A stretch of 64,000 bases of DNA, taken from contig NC_061126.1 in the NCBI RefSeq assembly GCF_905220365.1, forward strand, positions 6,634,001 through 6,698,000, in the 5' to 3' direction. Made by a program: the position numbers and the translations under genes. Positions 25,001 through 36,149 of this stretch are shown piece after piece; the first letter of the stretch is position 1, and every line of letters begins with the position of its first letter. Source of the DNA: Vanessa cardui. Lineage: Eukaryota > Arthropoda > Insecta > Lepidoptera > Nymphalidae. The notes below the pieces were generated by a model. It was not told the origin of the DNA and made no database searches. It worked only from the letters and a program-made list of their open reading frames with translations.

Positions 25001-27399
25001 TAAGTTTTAATGTTATTTGGTGCGACAAGCTGATTTTAAAAAATAATGTACAGTACTACACTTTTTAAATTACACATACAAAATGTAAGAAATCAGAACA
25101 CGATTTCCTTTTTTGATTTGAAATCAAAAAGTAATAAAACACAACATATTATATAACAGTATACGACAATATACTTTTTTAGTTATACTAAAATTTTTGT
25201 ATGTTTTAGAACAGCTTATTAACCTCTGGTAAATTATCATTATGAATAAATGTTTGCGTAATATACAATAAATAAGTATTGTACCATAGTAAGTTTGGTG
25301 TTTCGGGACTCACGTTAAATCCTTTTTTAAATTTTCTTTATTTCATGAGTTTCATAAACTTACAAAAACAGGTTATGTTGTGAGCTTATTGATTGCTCCC
25401 TACTTTTTAATAAATCAAGTTCTTTTATAAATTTGATATTGATGTATAACATGTCATTCGGTAATCACTTATTACTTTCCTCTCTGTAGAATTTATATTA
25501 CGTTCTTTAATTTAATCTTGCCAATTAACGATTTCTAATAATTGCAAAAATACCTTACTGAATAAAGTTCAATTTGGTTTTTAGGTAGGACTATTTTATA
25601 TTAAATAAGTATATTTTTATAACCGAGTTATAATAGATAAAATATATATTTAATATTAATATAATGAAATAAAATATTGGCTAAATAGAAAGATGGCGAT
25701 AATTAATATCGTATGATTTTTATCAGCTACAACGAAAGCAATACAAAATGATAAGATAAATTGTGTTGTACCTTTGGCCAGGGTCTTACTTACAATGAAT
25801 CTCAAAACAATAGCAACATAACAACGACATTGTTTCTTTGCAGAGTTTGATAATTATAAACAAGTTATTATAGTACTGTAAATTTTCCTTTTAAAATTCA
25901 ACGTTACTTTGAAATATAAACGGAGTATTAAAACTACACATACGAAAACTAAGTATAATATATTTTTTTTTCACTATGCGTAAAAAATATTTGATGGTAA
26001 TTAATTTATATTCATAGGAATTCCGATTGAGTCGCAAATTATGTTTATAGCGTTCTGGACATTCCATTTGACTGTGAGTTAAATTTTGTTTATTAATTTA
26101 ATGTTAACATAATCTATGTTTAATTCAGATTATTATTATGTTTTCTATAACGCATGAAATTGAACCCAGTCACTACCACTTCTTATGCAAGGTTGGTGGC
26201 GTGTTGGCAAAGTAAGGAATACTTCTCACGGGTTGTTTGTGAGTGGTTGTGAATATTGACTATAAGGTTATACAATTGGCAGTTCTCCTAAGAATTATAA
26301 AAACATATGTAACTGATTTCAGATTTACTTGCTAATCTTAGTGCTGGTACTTTATTCAAGGCTCATATTGAAACGCGCGACTTATCTAAAATATTATTAC
26401 TCACCTTGAGATAAATTCGACGTCAGTATCAGAGTCCAACTCTCTATTTATAGTTATAGTTTTCCTGCTTGATAACATCAATTCTTTTACTACTCTACGA
26501 GTTTTATGCTCTGTAAATATGTTAGTAAAATATAACTACTTATTTGTGAAAATGTACAAAAAATAAATTAATATATTATGTGAATTTAATTGTGTCTTAA
26601 ATTTATTTTAATATTCTCTTTATAAGGAACAATAGTCTAATGGCTGATTTGGAACGCTGTAGATCCCAAAGTATTGGGATCAAACTGGGTGGGACGATAA
26701 AAAAATGTTGAGTGTTTTCGTCAAGAATTTCTCATGAAATCCTAAAGTTTGAAAGTTAGCGCGTTGAGGATATGCACAAATATTCCTTAATACTGACGAT
26801 GACGGTTTTCTCTTTATGACGAACGGCTATAAATACCGTCTGAAGCACAAGAAATTAAACACTGCCAGATGAGAAATTCTTGAAACGACAACCAATTAAC
26901 TTGTTTTTAGCTCTCCGCTGTCATGCATTTGTGACTTAGATATGCAGCCTTATACACTAGCCACTAGACCAATGAGTTAAAAAAATAAAAATTCAGTTTA
27001 TAATAACAATCCAAAAATACCTTCAATATTTTCTGTTTCATTATTTTTTTTAGATTTTAAGCTTATGTGCAATATATTACAAACGTTGTCACATAGCTCT
27101 TTCGGTAGAATTTCTGATAAAAAGTTGATGTCTTTTTCTTGCAACTAGAAACAAAAAGGAAGTTAACTTAACTGACACCCTGATGCTTTTAATATATATA
27201 TTTTTTATTTTATTATTTTCAAAATAATGATAATTTTACTGACTGGTTCGTTATCAGATTCGGATAACGTGTTAAATACATTGCTCCAGTACTGTTTGTT
27301 ACAACGAATAACTTCGGAACCTTCGAATCTGGACGGCTTAACTTTCACGATATCACGTGGTGCTTTTGCTTTACGGTAACACTTCTTACATCCACTCAT
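22099..27399 (-). CDS. Unrecognised eight-exon protein, 390 aa (paralogue B)
   Basis: Minus-strand exons: 27399-27244 (MSGCKKCYRKAK), 27144-27021, 26510-26405, 24939-24792, 23275-23183, 23079-22981, 22905-22691 and 22330-22099 (TAA). All junctions are GT-AG with agreeing phases. The first exon encodes exactly 52 residues, as in paralogue A, and shares KPSRF/KPSRY and a YWSNVF/HWKNVL block. Further matching pairs are ITQNFCDY/IAQEFYDW, VEFDTHVARSL/VWFDEHASRGL, ETKEMWRS/NTKEMWHG and APYLKSLG/PPFLKSLE. Introns after exons 1, 4, 5, 6 and 7 fall at equivalent places with equal phases (0,0,0,0,2). Exons 2-3 do not visibly align. There is no membrane segment or signal peptide. The donor after 24792 (GTATAA) is weak but gives the expected phase and alignment. 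Function unknown. Confidence 0.82.
26628..26800 (+). mobile_element. tRNA-derived SINE, plus orientation, worn
   Basis: Begins with an A-box-like TCTAATGGCTGATTTGG, then a B-box-like GGGATCAAACTGG, then the body phrases GGGACGATAAAAAAATGTTG and CAAGAATTTCTCAT. It lies in the intron between exons 27144-27021 and 26510-26405 of paralogue B. The 3' limit is approximate. Confidence 0.6.
26860..26985 (-). mobile_element. Second copy of the same SINE head, minus orientation
   Basis: Read on the minus strand it starts near 26983 with TTGGTCTAGTGGCTAGTG (A-box-like) and runs to CAAGAATTTCTCAT, which pairs with the plus copy's CAAGAATTTCTCAT. The two copies form an inverted pair about 150 bases apart inside one intron. 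Confidence 0.55.
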
Positions 27400-30300
27400 A
27401 TTGATAACTTTAATAGACTAATTAAATTAAAGCAATCAGTGCTTTGTTTATTGAGCCACATAGATTTAATGTCCATGAAAAAACATTGTTGTCGATATGT
27501 AGCGCGGACGTCGCGTAAATCTATTCGGCGTTGCTACACAACCGATCGTATTGTAAATAACTGTACGGAAATACCTGGAAACGTTGGTTACGGTACATGT
27601 AGGACATATTCCGTTTTTTATTTCGTGAAAATATATGGAATACTTCGCTTTACAGTGCAAAATTGTACTTGCAAAAATAATACAATATGTATTTTATTGA
27701 TATATGTATTTTTTGATTCTACTAATATTTTATTATATGAGGGTTAGTTTCGGGTATTTGTATTGATAGGTTTCTGCGTAAACTATGCATTATGATATAG
27801 TTTGACGACTTATATATATGATATTCGACATAAACCGATTAAGAGTAATTAACATAATTCGTTAATACTGGATATTGTGTCATTAAAAACATTTCCTGTA
27901 CACAAATAGTCCTTTACACATATGGATACAAGCTTAGTGTGAACCAAATGGTTTTTATTCCTTTTTTAACATTAAAATTAGCTTTTATATAATCTCGAAT
28001 AAAATCGAAACCCATAAGCATTAGCTTGACTATATAAATATTATATTTATGTGTAAAATTATTTATATATGTATATATTAATGTACAACCCATAGATACT
28101 GTTTAGAATGTATCCAAACGGTCTCTTTTGTTTGTATGAGTACAATCTTTATATATTGGCTTGGATTTCAAGACAATAAAGGCGACGATACAAAATATGC
28201 GCCCAAAGCATCCCAAAATGTGGGTTGGTTGGAGATGGGGAGTGTTTGATCAATAATCGTGATGCGTCGTATATACTTTGTAAACTTTTCTAACCTAAAA
28301 TTTGCATATATTGCATTCGGATTGGCTGGCGATATTTCCAGATAAGATTATCTCATATAATATCGGAATATTGAAGAATATAAATAGCGTTGACATTAGT
28401 TTGCCATCCATCAGTAAATTTAAAGTTTAATAAATTTAAATGTTATGTTTCGATATATTAGGTACATTTAAAACTAACAAAATATGTTTATAATGTTTAT
28501 ATGTGTAAAACCAGCTTTTTGTAAGACAGTGTAGACGTAAATATTTTTTTACTAACTAGATATTTAACACTGAATTTGAATAAATAGCATTTTATTAAGT
28601 GATAAAAATTTATTAAAATTATTTCTCTCGAACTCCAGTTTCGTCGTTTCTGCGGAGGATTTTCAAGTATTAAATTATTTCATAATATACTTCTTAACCT
28701 TACAAATACCATATATTAATCTCAACAGTTCTATAATTACGAGCATATTCATCACGCAAAACTAGGTGCTTTTTAATGTGTAAAAGATAATAGCATGAGA
28801 TTGATGTGGAGTTTATAATAACGGAATATTCTTATCCTATACTCATCCATAGATAGAACAAACGCAAGTAGACTCGGTAAATTTATTCAGACTGCAATTG
28901 TGTCAGATTTCACTGGAAGTGCCGCTTAAAACAATATTATGGAACGGAGAAACGTCAAGTTATCAAAACACTGCTTAAAGTCCAGCAATAGCAAAATTGA
29001 AATAAATGTAACGGAATCCTCGAATAACTTCATAATAGTATCAAATAAGTCGTTTAACGTTGCTACTGAAATAGTTTCTAATTCAGTTTGAGACGTCAAA
29101 CTTCATTTAAATTTACGGTGCCGTTTGGTCAGGATGCATTGCTTATTTAAGTTTGATATACTTTTAGTTGTTTGCTAATTTTTAATGTTTGGAAAATATT
29201 ACAGACTGTAGTATGAAACGATTTTAATAATTAGTGTAAGATTTATCAAAGAGTCTGTCTGCCCCGCTCGATTAGTTGATAGATTTTGTCCGAGACATAT
29301 TTGTTCACAATTTTGATTAGAATTGCATCATCACCAGAGTACATACATAAATTATATAAATATTAAATAGCTGAATGTATATTTCAGTTTTCATATAATA
29401 TAATAATAAAAAAATATAAATTTACAAAAGTCAAAAGGTCCTAAAATATTAATTATAAAATAAAATGTTCTGTTGACCTACTCCCTCTTTAACCTTCTCA
29501 TACCACATATCTTGTCGGTCTGACAGACTAACGCGCGTTTAGGAAGCGCGAATAGTAGTAATAGAAAGGCTATTACGGTTATATTTAACAACATGGCTAA
29601 ATTTTGGAAACAATATGCATGACAACTTAAATCTTATTTCTTGACAAAAGAAGGCCTTATATTCAATAACTGGTGAACTTGAATCATGTAGAAGAGTTAT
29701 TCTTTTTTTTTAAATTGTTAGCTGGGCGGGCAAATTGTGGCAACGGATGAAAAGTGAAATGATGACAAGTTTGCTACCTTGGCACAAATAAACATTAATC
29801 ATCACATGTATTTGATAATTCCGTTATTGCATTTAATAATTTATGTAACTTTTGTTTTGTTTGATTTGATTCAATTAATTAGATTTTTATCTTACTATTT
29901 TACCAGTGCATATTATTGGTTTCCAAGGAATTGGTAATTGGCAACTTGTTTTAATATTACATTAACATATTAACGTTACATGGTTAAAATCATAATAAAT
30001 GTTTACGAAGAAATTACCATTTGGGGATTGAAAGTGACATTTAAAATAACGCTTTGGAAAAGGAACAAGTTTTACCATTCTTGATATTTTGCATAAGCTT
30101 ACGGTTAGTTAGGATAGCTCACTTTTCTTCATCTTAATTTCAAGAATCACAATAGCACAGCGCATTATTATAAAATAATAACTTATACTGGGACAATATA
30201 TTTAATAATGTCTGACTATCTGAACCGTTGAATCTATTTGAGCCGTCTAATATACAATTGGTTAATTATTTAATTATTAATTATAATTATTTTTTGTAGT

Positions 30301-32319
30301 AACACATGATAAATTCCGATTTTTATTAAAATTATGATATCTTGCGTACATCTCCAAAAATAAGAATCTGTGTATAGTATTACGTACAGCTAGTTACGTA
30401 TTTTATGTGTAGCAATTTCCTTTATTTTTTCTAAGCAATTATTGTATGATATGACACTAAAAGTTGTTTATATACATTGAGAATGAACCACTAAGTGCTT
30501 GCAAAATAACCTCTTGTCTTTTGTAAAGAAATAACATAATATTGAAAGAATAATCTGAAAGCAATAATGTATTTCTACTGTTTTATTTTTAGGTTTAATT
30601 AAGAGGGAATTTAAAAAAAATATTATATTATAATATTAAGTAATTAAAATAGTAAAGTATACTCTATTAAAAGAGCAAATAAAATCAGAGTGAACAAACG
30701 AACACGTGATTAAAATTTATAACCCATTAAAAATGTATTTAAAACTATAATATTCTTAATACTTGGTAATAGTGAATTTGATGTTCTAATTATCGCGTGC
30801 GAGGTAGTATCGAGACGCATTATATGTTTATGATTAACAATGTGCTTTATAGCATTCGCTCAAATAGTACGAAGCGTTTAATTAAATTATACAAAGTATG
30901 TCACTAATCTTCGAGCCATAATCGTAAGCTACGGGAGGAATGTCATAAGTCTCGTCTTGGCATTAACACGGCGTCGAGACGTGTGACGACTTAATAAGTT
31001 AGGTTGTTACCGACTTGTGTAAATTTACCTTAACGCCCGATATACCCGCTCACACCCGTCCCTACATTATTCTTAGCTAACGGTGTAATTTATATGATCG
31101 TACAGTACATGCAAAGTTTGTGAATTACTTTCAGATTATCGCAATAATTAAAAAGTCATTTTTCGATATAAATTTGAAACAACGTTACAGCCGTTTAAGA
31201 TTTGTTTAAAAATACATATTACAAGATATCTGATTCTTTTATTGGTGGAGTTTGATACACACGCCTCTATAGCTAGCAATATACGCACTTCTCAACTATT
31301 ATACAGCTACACAACAAAAATAATAACTTATACGGCGGTTACAAGTGTCAGCACTTGAAATGAATTTAGTAAGTGCTGAACTATGTAAACGTGATACGTC
31401 GGTAATAATATTTTAATTTACTGTGGATGTAAATGCTTTAGTAACACAAGCTTAGTTTTAAAAAATATTTGTAAATTGAAAGAGAGGAAATTTCTTTAAA
31501 TTAACCGATATCTAAAAAAAACCAGACTTATACGATGAATTCAGTGACAGTTCTCTACACTGTACAAACATATTTAGAGACTCGTAACAACCTAAAAGAT
31601 ATAAATTACTCTAAGTTTCGTTCTGATCACAGAATTCCCAATAAACAAAATAAATTATAAGTATACGAGATGAAAATCACAAGTAAGTTTTTAGCTAACA
31701 AGGTTTTATCGCAAAACATTCCGTATTCTAGTCCGGAACTTGCGTTAACAAATACAGTATGGCAAACAAGAACAAATGAATATAGTTTAGCGAGAGACCG
31801 CGAAGGTACTGCAAGCAATTTGTGATCACCGGGACCGGCTTACATTCTCACCTGGTTAAAATGCCTACCTGAAATACGGAAAGTTAATTACGGCTGGGTT
31901 GCTGTACTTTAATTTATTGGTATTGTAATTTATTTACTTAATTGACGTATTTTTTTATATCGTTGTCTTAGTATTAATAAAAGGCATAAGGGCCATGTAG
32001 CATATTAAGTGAGTAAATAGCATATACATTGAAACAACGTTTGATAATCTTTTTTTTAGGTTAAAATATTAATGTCATAATGGTTTAGTATTTAATGTGA
32101 TTTAGTTAAGGCAAAATGGAACAGAGTGGTTTTAGATTTTATTAGATCAATAAAATATTTTCTAAATAAGAATTATTTGAGATGTACTGAAAATTAGTCC
32201 GTTCAATTATATAAAGAAATCTACCTCGTGGCGGATACCATTACATAATCGACGTATATACCGTTCCAAAATAGAAAATTAAATTAAATTAAAAAACATG
32301 CACACAGCTATGACACTGT
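27400..32319. other. Gene-free spacer, about 4.9 kb
   Basis: AT-rich DNA. The first 200 bases right of paralogue B are somewhat CpG-richer and probably hold its promoter. Open frames at 27439-27747 and 31627-31818 show no family resemblance or splice support. No RNA gene or clear repeat was recognised. Confidence 0.5.
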
Positions 32320-32325
32320 TTTATT
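32320..32325 (-). terminator. AATAAA poly(A) signal candidate of the coiled-coil gene
   Basis: AATAAA on the minus strand, about 70 bases beyond the stop codon of the 645-residue open frame. Confidence 0.5.
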
Positions 32326-32393
32326 GTTTAATTAATTAAATAAAATTAAAGGGTATTAACAAAATATTACAATATAAAAAAAAATACTAAAAA

Positions 32394-34331
32394 TTATTGT
32401 TTGTAGTCGAAACATTCGTCAGTAAATATTTTTAATAAATTTGGATTTTTGTTTATCAATCGTTCTAATGATTGTTTACGCTTTGCTAGTATTTCATTTA
32501 ATTCTTGCTTAGATGTTTTTACAGTTCTATTGAGGTTAATTTGCATTTCTTGTTCAAGAATATCTTGAACACAGTGACAACTACTTTTTGGCAAACTTAG
32601 GTCGTCTGAACTTGAATATTGAGTCCCAACAGAATGATGACTTTCTTTGGTTGCAGAAAATGGCAGCTCACTATATGCTATATTTTTAGGGTTAATAAAG
32701 TGAGGTGAAAATTTTATTTCAGGAGCTGGACCCAGAATGGTGGTTACTCTTTCGTAATTTTCTTTACTATAATCTAAATAGTTGGCTAAATTCGGAAATG
32801 AATTTGTTTTTATCCAGTTTGTACATTTCCTAGCTGGACAGTCTTCAAGACGAGCGAAATCGTCTATTAATAATGACTCCAAAGAAGACTCTTCATCAAT
32901 TGATTCACAGGTCGCTTTAGGTGGTAACTTCACTTCATTTATTTTCTTTGGCGGAGATGGTTCGCGTGGAGAACGACATTTACATTTCTGTGATTCTAAA
33001 TAACTTTTTATACCTTCATAACCATGACACTTAGCGTAAACATATTGTCTTCCGACTCTAAAATATGGTAAATCTACATCAGATGCTAAAGTCTCTCGAC
33101 TTCCGTACGCTTGAGGAACTGGATCTGATAAATCACCAACTACAACGAAAGGATCTTTATCACATACAGTTATTTCCTGCTCAGGTTGTATAAAATGAAA
33201 TACATTTGAGTCGATATCATCACTTTTCAAAATTGTAGTACACATTAATGGATTTCTTTTTAATTCTATAATTTGCAACATCATCATTTTTTCTAAGTCC
33301 AGTAAAAAAGTTGTTTGTTCCGGTAATAGTTTAAGCGAAAAACTTATAAACTTTAAAAACAACTGTAAGATTTTCTTAATTTTTTGTTCCCAATGTTTAT
33401 TGATATCTGATATTCCTACATATTTTCGTTTGAAATCCTCGATTATGTGAGCTTTTTCTTGTAATATTTTACGTTTACTTAAGACTTCATCAGATTGTAA
33501 ATTTTCTAGTAGTATTTTTCGGATTTTGCATTTTTTTCTCTCTAAGCTCATTATATACATAGTACTAGTAATTCTTTCCGCTTCGACTTGCTTATAAAAT
33601 GCTCTTATCGCATCATTTCTCTCCTGAACGGCTTGCAGTATTAATATTTTATTTCGACGCACTTCATTATGCAATAAAAGTGAATAGTATCTTTTTAATT
33701 TTTGTACTTCAATGATATACCTTTTTTTCAAAATATTTTCAAGCTTCTTTCTCTCTTTCAACAACTTATTTTGAATTTGAATATTTAAATCCGATATAAT
33801 ATTTGCGTACGCTGTTTGTATTCTAGTATGTACTTCTGAATGTAAATGTTTTTCTAAATCTTGTAAAGATAATTCGTAAAACATGGATATCTCATGTTTC
33901 ATAATATCGCTCTTGTATTTAAATATATTTTGAAAAATAGTTTTAACCTTTTTAAATACTTCCTGTTTTTCATGTTCCAAGATGTGTTCCCAGGACGCAT
34001 CGTTGTCATGCACTAAGGTCTCTAATAATGTTAAAAATTTTGCCCGTTCCTTTTCTAAAACTTCATTACCAATGTCTAATATTCCTTCATGTGTCTTGCC
34101 TCGAGTAATCTTTGATGTAAACGGCGGAATTAATTTGATTATACCCACAAGAAGATCGCTGGGAGATTTCCATTCGTCTTTTTGGTCTTCATTTTCAACA
34201 AGCAATTCCTCTTCTGAAGGTTCTTCATCATGAACTTCAGATATACTATTTTCATCAAAAAATATTTCTGCGTACGTACTTGTTACCCTCTGACCATCAT
34301 AAAGTGTGTTATTGATATTATGATACTCCAT
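32394..34331 (-). CDS. Unrecognised intronless coiled-coil protein, 645 aa
   Basis: One uninterrupted frame of 645 codons. An in-frame TAA lies 12 bases before the ATG and a poly(A) signal follows the stop, so it reads as a complete intronless gene. Residues 32-50 are strongly acidic. Residues about 115-325 are Lys/Glu/Leu-rich and look like long helices or coiled coil (for example NKLLKERKKLENILKKRY and LKRYYSLLLHNEVRRNK). A leucine-rich helical stretch follows to about 360. The C-terminal third is Ser/Pro-rich and probably disordered, with CKCRSPREPSPPKK and a further short helix ending near residue 637. There is no signal peptide or convincing membrane segment. I do not recognise the family. 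A cytoskeletal or axonemal role would fit the composition but is a guess. Confidence 0.85.
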   Translation of the reverse strand: MEYHNINNTLYDGQRVTSTYAEIFFDENSISEVHDEEPSEEELLVENEDQKDEWKSPSDLLVGIIKLIPPFTSKITRGKTHEGILDIGNEVLEKERAKFLTLLETLVHDNDASWEHILEHEKQEVFKKVKTIFQNIFKYKSDIMKHEISMFYELSLQDLEKHLHSEVHTRIQTAYANIISDLNIQIQNKLLKERKKLENILKKRYIIEVQKLKRYYSLLLHNEVRRNKILILQAVQERNDAIRAFYKQVEAERITSTMYIMSLERKKCKIRKILLENLQSDEVLSKRKILQEKAHIIEDFKRKYVGISDINKHWEQKIKKILQLFLKFISFSLKLLPEQTTFLLDLEKMMMLQIIELKRNPLMCTTILKSDDIDSNVFHFIQPEQEITVCDKDPFVVVGDLSDPVPQAYGSRETLASDVDLPYFRVGRQYVYAKCHGYEGIKSYLESQKCKCRSPREPSPPKKINEVKLPPKATCESIDEESSLESLLIDDFARLEDCPARKCTNWIKTNSFPNLANYLDYSKENYERVTTILGPAPEIKFSPHFINPKNIAYSELPFSATKESHHSVGTQYSSSDDLSLPKSSCHCVQDILEQEMQINLNRTVKTSKQELNEILAKRKQSLERLINKNPNLLKIFTDECFDYKQ

Positions 34332-34905
34332 AAATATAAATTAATTAAAAAATATAATCTGACAGTAATTGTTTTGTTTGACATGAATGTCATAAATGGA
34401 AAAATCAAAAATAAACAAATCAATATAATAAACCTCCTAAAACAAATAATACTCCAGTATATATTTTATTATTACATATTTTATTTTAACTTGAAAATTT
34501 CCTTAAAAACACTGATTAATAACTATTTGAATAATAATCAATACTAACAAATTTATAAGATTAATTATTGTTTTGAATTGATTATAATTAAAAAAAAACA
34601 ACCAACTATTACGGCATATATTTAATTAAATTTTCAGAACAAAATTTTATCATTAATTTTTTTTTAAATTAACTATTTGAAGGCTACATTGATTTTACTG
34701 GGTTTTTACTGATTGATGTATAATTCGTAGTTGATATAAATTTTGCGATTAAAATAGTTACCATCTTTTGTATTCTCTTTGTAAGGTATTACAGACAGTT
34801 GAAAAAAGTTCTATTGATATTATAAGGTTAAAAAACGAACTTTTTAATTATTTATATAGAATTTGAAATTTTTATAATAAGATTACGTCAGTTTGTATAT
34901 TTGGT

Positions 34906-35085
34906 TTAAAGTTGGTTCTAACGAATACGTCTTACCTGTTATGACTTACGGTTCCGAAACGTCGACACTAACTAGGAGCCTAGTCCACAAGTTACTTATG
35001 TCGAAGAATCGATGGTCGTTGGAGCAGACAAGCCTTAGGCGGGATCAGAGTGAATGCGGAAGGCGGAGGACCTTGGCGCACTTTA
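34906..35085 (+). mobile_element. Remnant of a non-LTR retrotransposon reverse-transcriptase region
   Basis: The plus frame contains VLPVMTYGSETSTLT followed by a basic stretch ending GRRRT. This resembles the segment just downstream of the catalytic region in insect LINE polymerases (Y-G-S/C-E-T-W-T-L). Only about 60 residues survive, followed by AT-rich non-coding sequence, so it is a dead fragment. Confidence 0.6.
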
Positions 35086-35350
35086 GGAGTGATCTACAAC
35101 TTAATTTTGGCATAATATTTTATATATACATAGCATTATATATATACACGTAAATGTTGATACAAATGTATTGCAAATATTTGCGAAATCATTTCAATAT
35201 TTTATATTACAACGGTTTAACTTTTAAATTCAATATTATTTTCCTGAAACTTTTAACGAGTTTCTTCAATGCTAAGAAATTTAAATAACCGTGAAGGCAG
35301 TTTAAAGGAACGGTTTGGTATTCAAATGGGCGTACGTGTCGACAGCCTAC

Positions 35351-35660
35351 CTGTGATTAGCAACGTGATGTAAAGCGGAATACCTTCACCGACAAATTTA
35401 ATTAAATACTTCCTTGCACCATCCACCCACTGGGAGCTCGTCTTATCTCTCCAGCGCTCCTGAAGCACATTGTAAATATTCCCCGCTCTGGTCAGGAGAC
35501 ACAGACAAAGTATCATTTTACCTTCAGTAAATACTAAATATACCGGAAGCATTACTGGTATTGGATATTCATGACAAAAACGCTCGATTTCTTGCTGCAG
35601 ACTACTCCGAACACGAGCATGTGATAATAAATTACGGATATATCTCGACTCCATTCTCAT
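35351..35660 (-). CDS. Isolated possible first coding exon of unknown gene
   Basis: Minus-strand open frame from ATG at 35660 to a good donor (CACAG/GTAGGC) after 35351: 103 codons plus one base. Composition is protein-like: a basic start (MRMESRYIRNLL), two hydrophobic stretches (PVMLPVYLVFTEGKMILCLC and EGIPLYITLLIT) and a polar linker (ERWRDKTSSQWVDGARK). An in-frame TAA lies upstream. No partner exon was found: DNA to the left holds a LINE remnant and the coiled-coil gene, and a frame at 36294-36488 is not convincing. It could be a real exon with distant partners, a pseudogene piece or chance. Confidence 0.35.
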
Positions 35661-35937
35661 TACGGATGCGGCAATGTCCGTTGGAGTTTTGTCATAACTC
35701 AGTCTCGGTTAAAATTATTTCCGTTGGGTGTGATGAGAAAACTAGAGGTGGAGAACTGGAAATGTAAGTATTCGCGCAACAAGCCGTGGAATAACGACGG
35801 GACATATTTCATTCTTAACGAAGTTAAATTTCCGGCCAATTCCTGTAAGAGCGTGCGTAGCTGAGATAAAAACACTATGTTTAATATATTCGCAATATCG
35901 GTCGTAATAATTAAATATATTAATAAACCAAGTAGTG

Positions 35938-35985
35938 TTTATATATATATGTGTGTATATATATATATATGTATGTGTGTATTTG
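35938..35985. repeat. TA/TG microsatellite
   Basis: About 48 bases of alternating (TA)n, GTGTG and GTATG units. Confidence 0.85.
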
Positions 35986-36029
35986 TATAATGTAATTCAA
36001 TATAAGGATGGCTTTATGCATCTACTGTA

Positions 36030-36146
36030 CGCTCTTTCTTGCACGTGCTAAGGTTGGCTGGTAGATAAGGCTATATAGCTTTAAGCCCGCCTTTTGCTCA
36101 ATTTATTTTTTGTTAAATAGTTGTGCAATAAAGTGAATAAATAAAT
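36030..36146 (+). mobile_element. 3' tail of a non-LTR retrotransposon
   Basis: Contains GGTTGGCTGGTAGATAAGGC, then TAAGCCCGCCTTTTG, then GTGCAATAAAG and an AATAAATAAATAAAG end. This arrangement is typical, from memory, of lepidopteran LINE 3' ends. It lies about 1 kb right of the polymerase remnant in the same orientation. The two may be parts of one broken insertion. Confidence 0.6.
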
Positions 36147-36149
36147 AAA

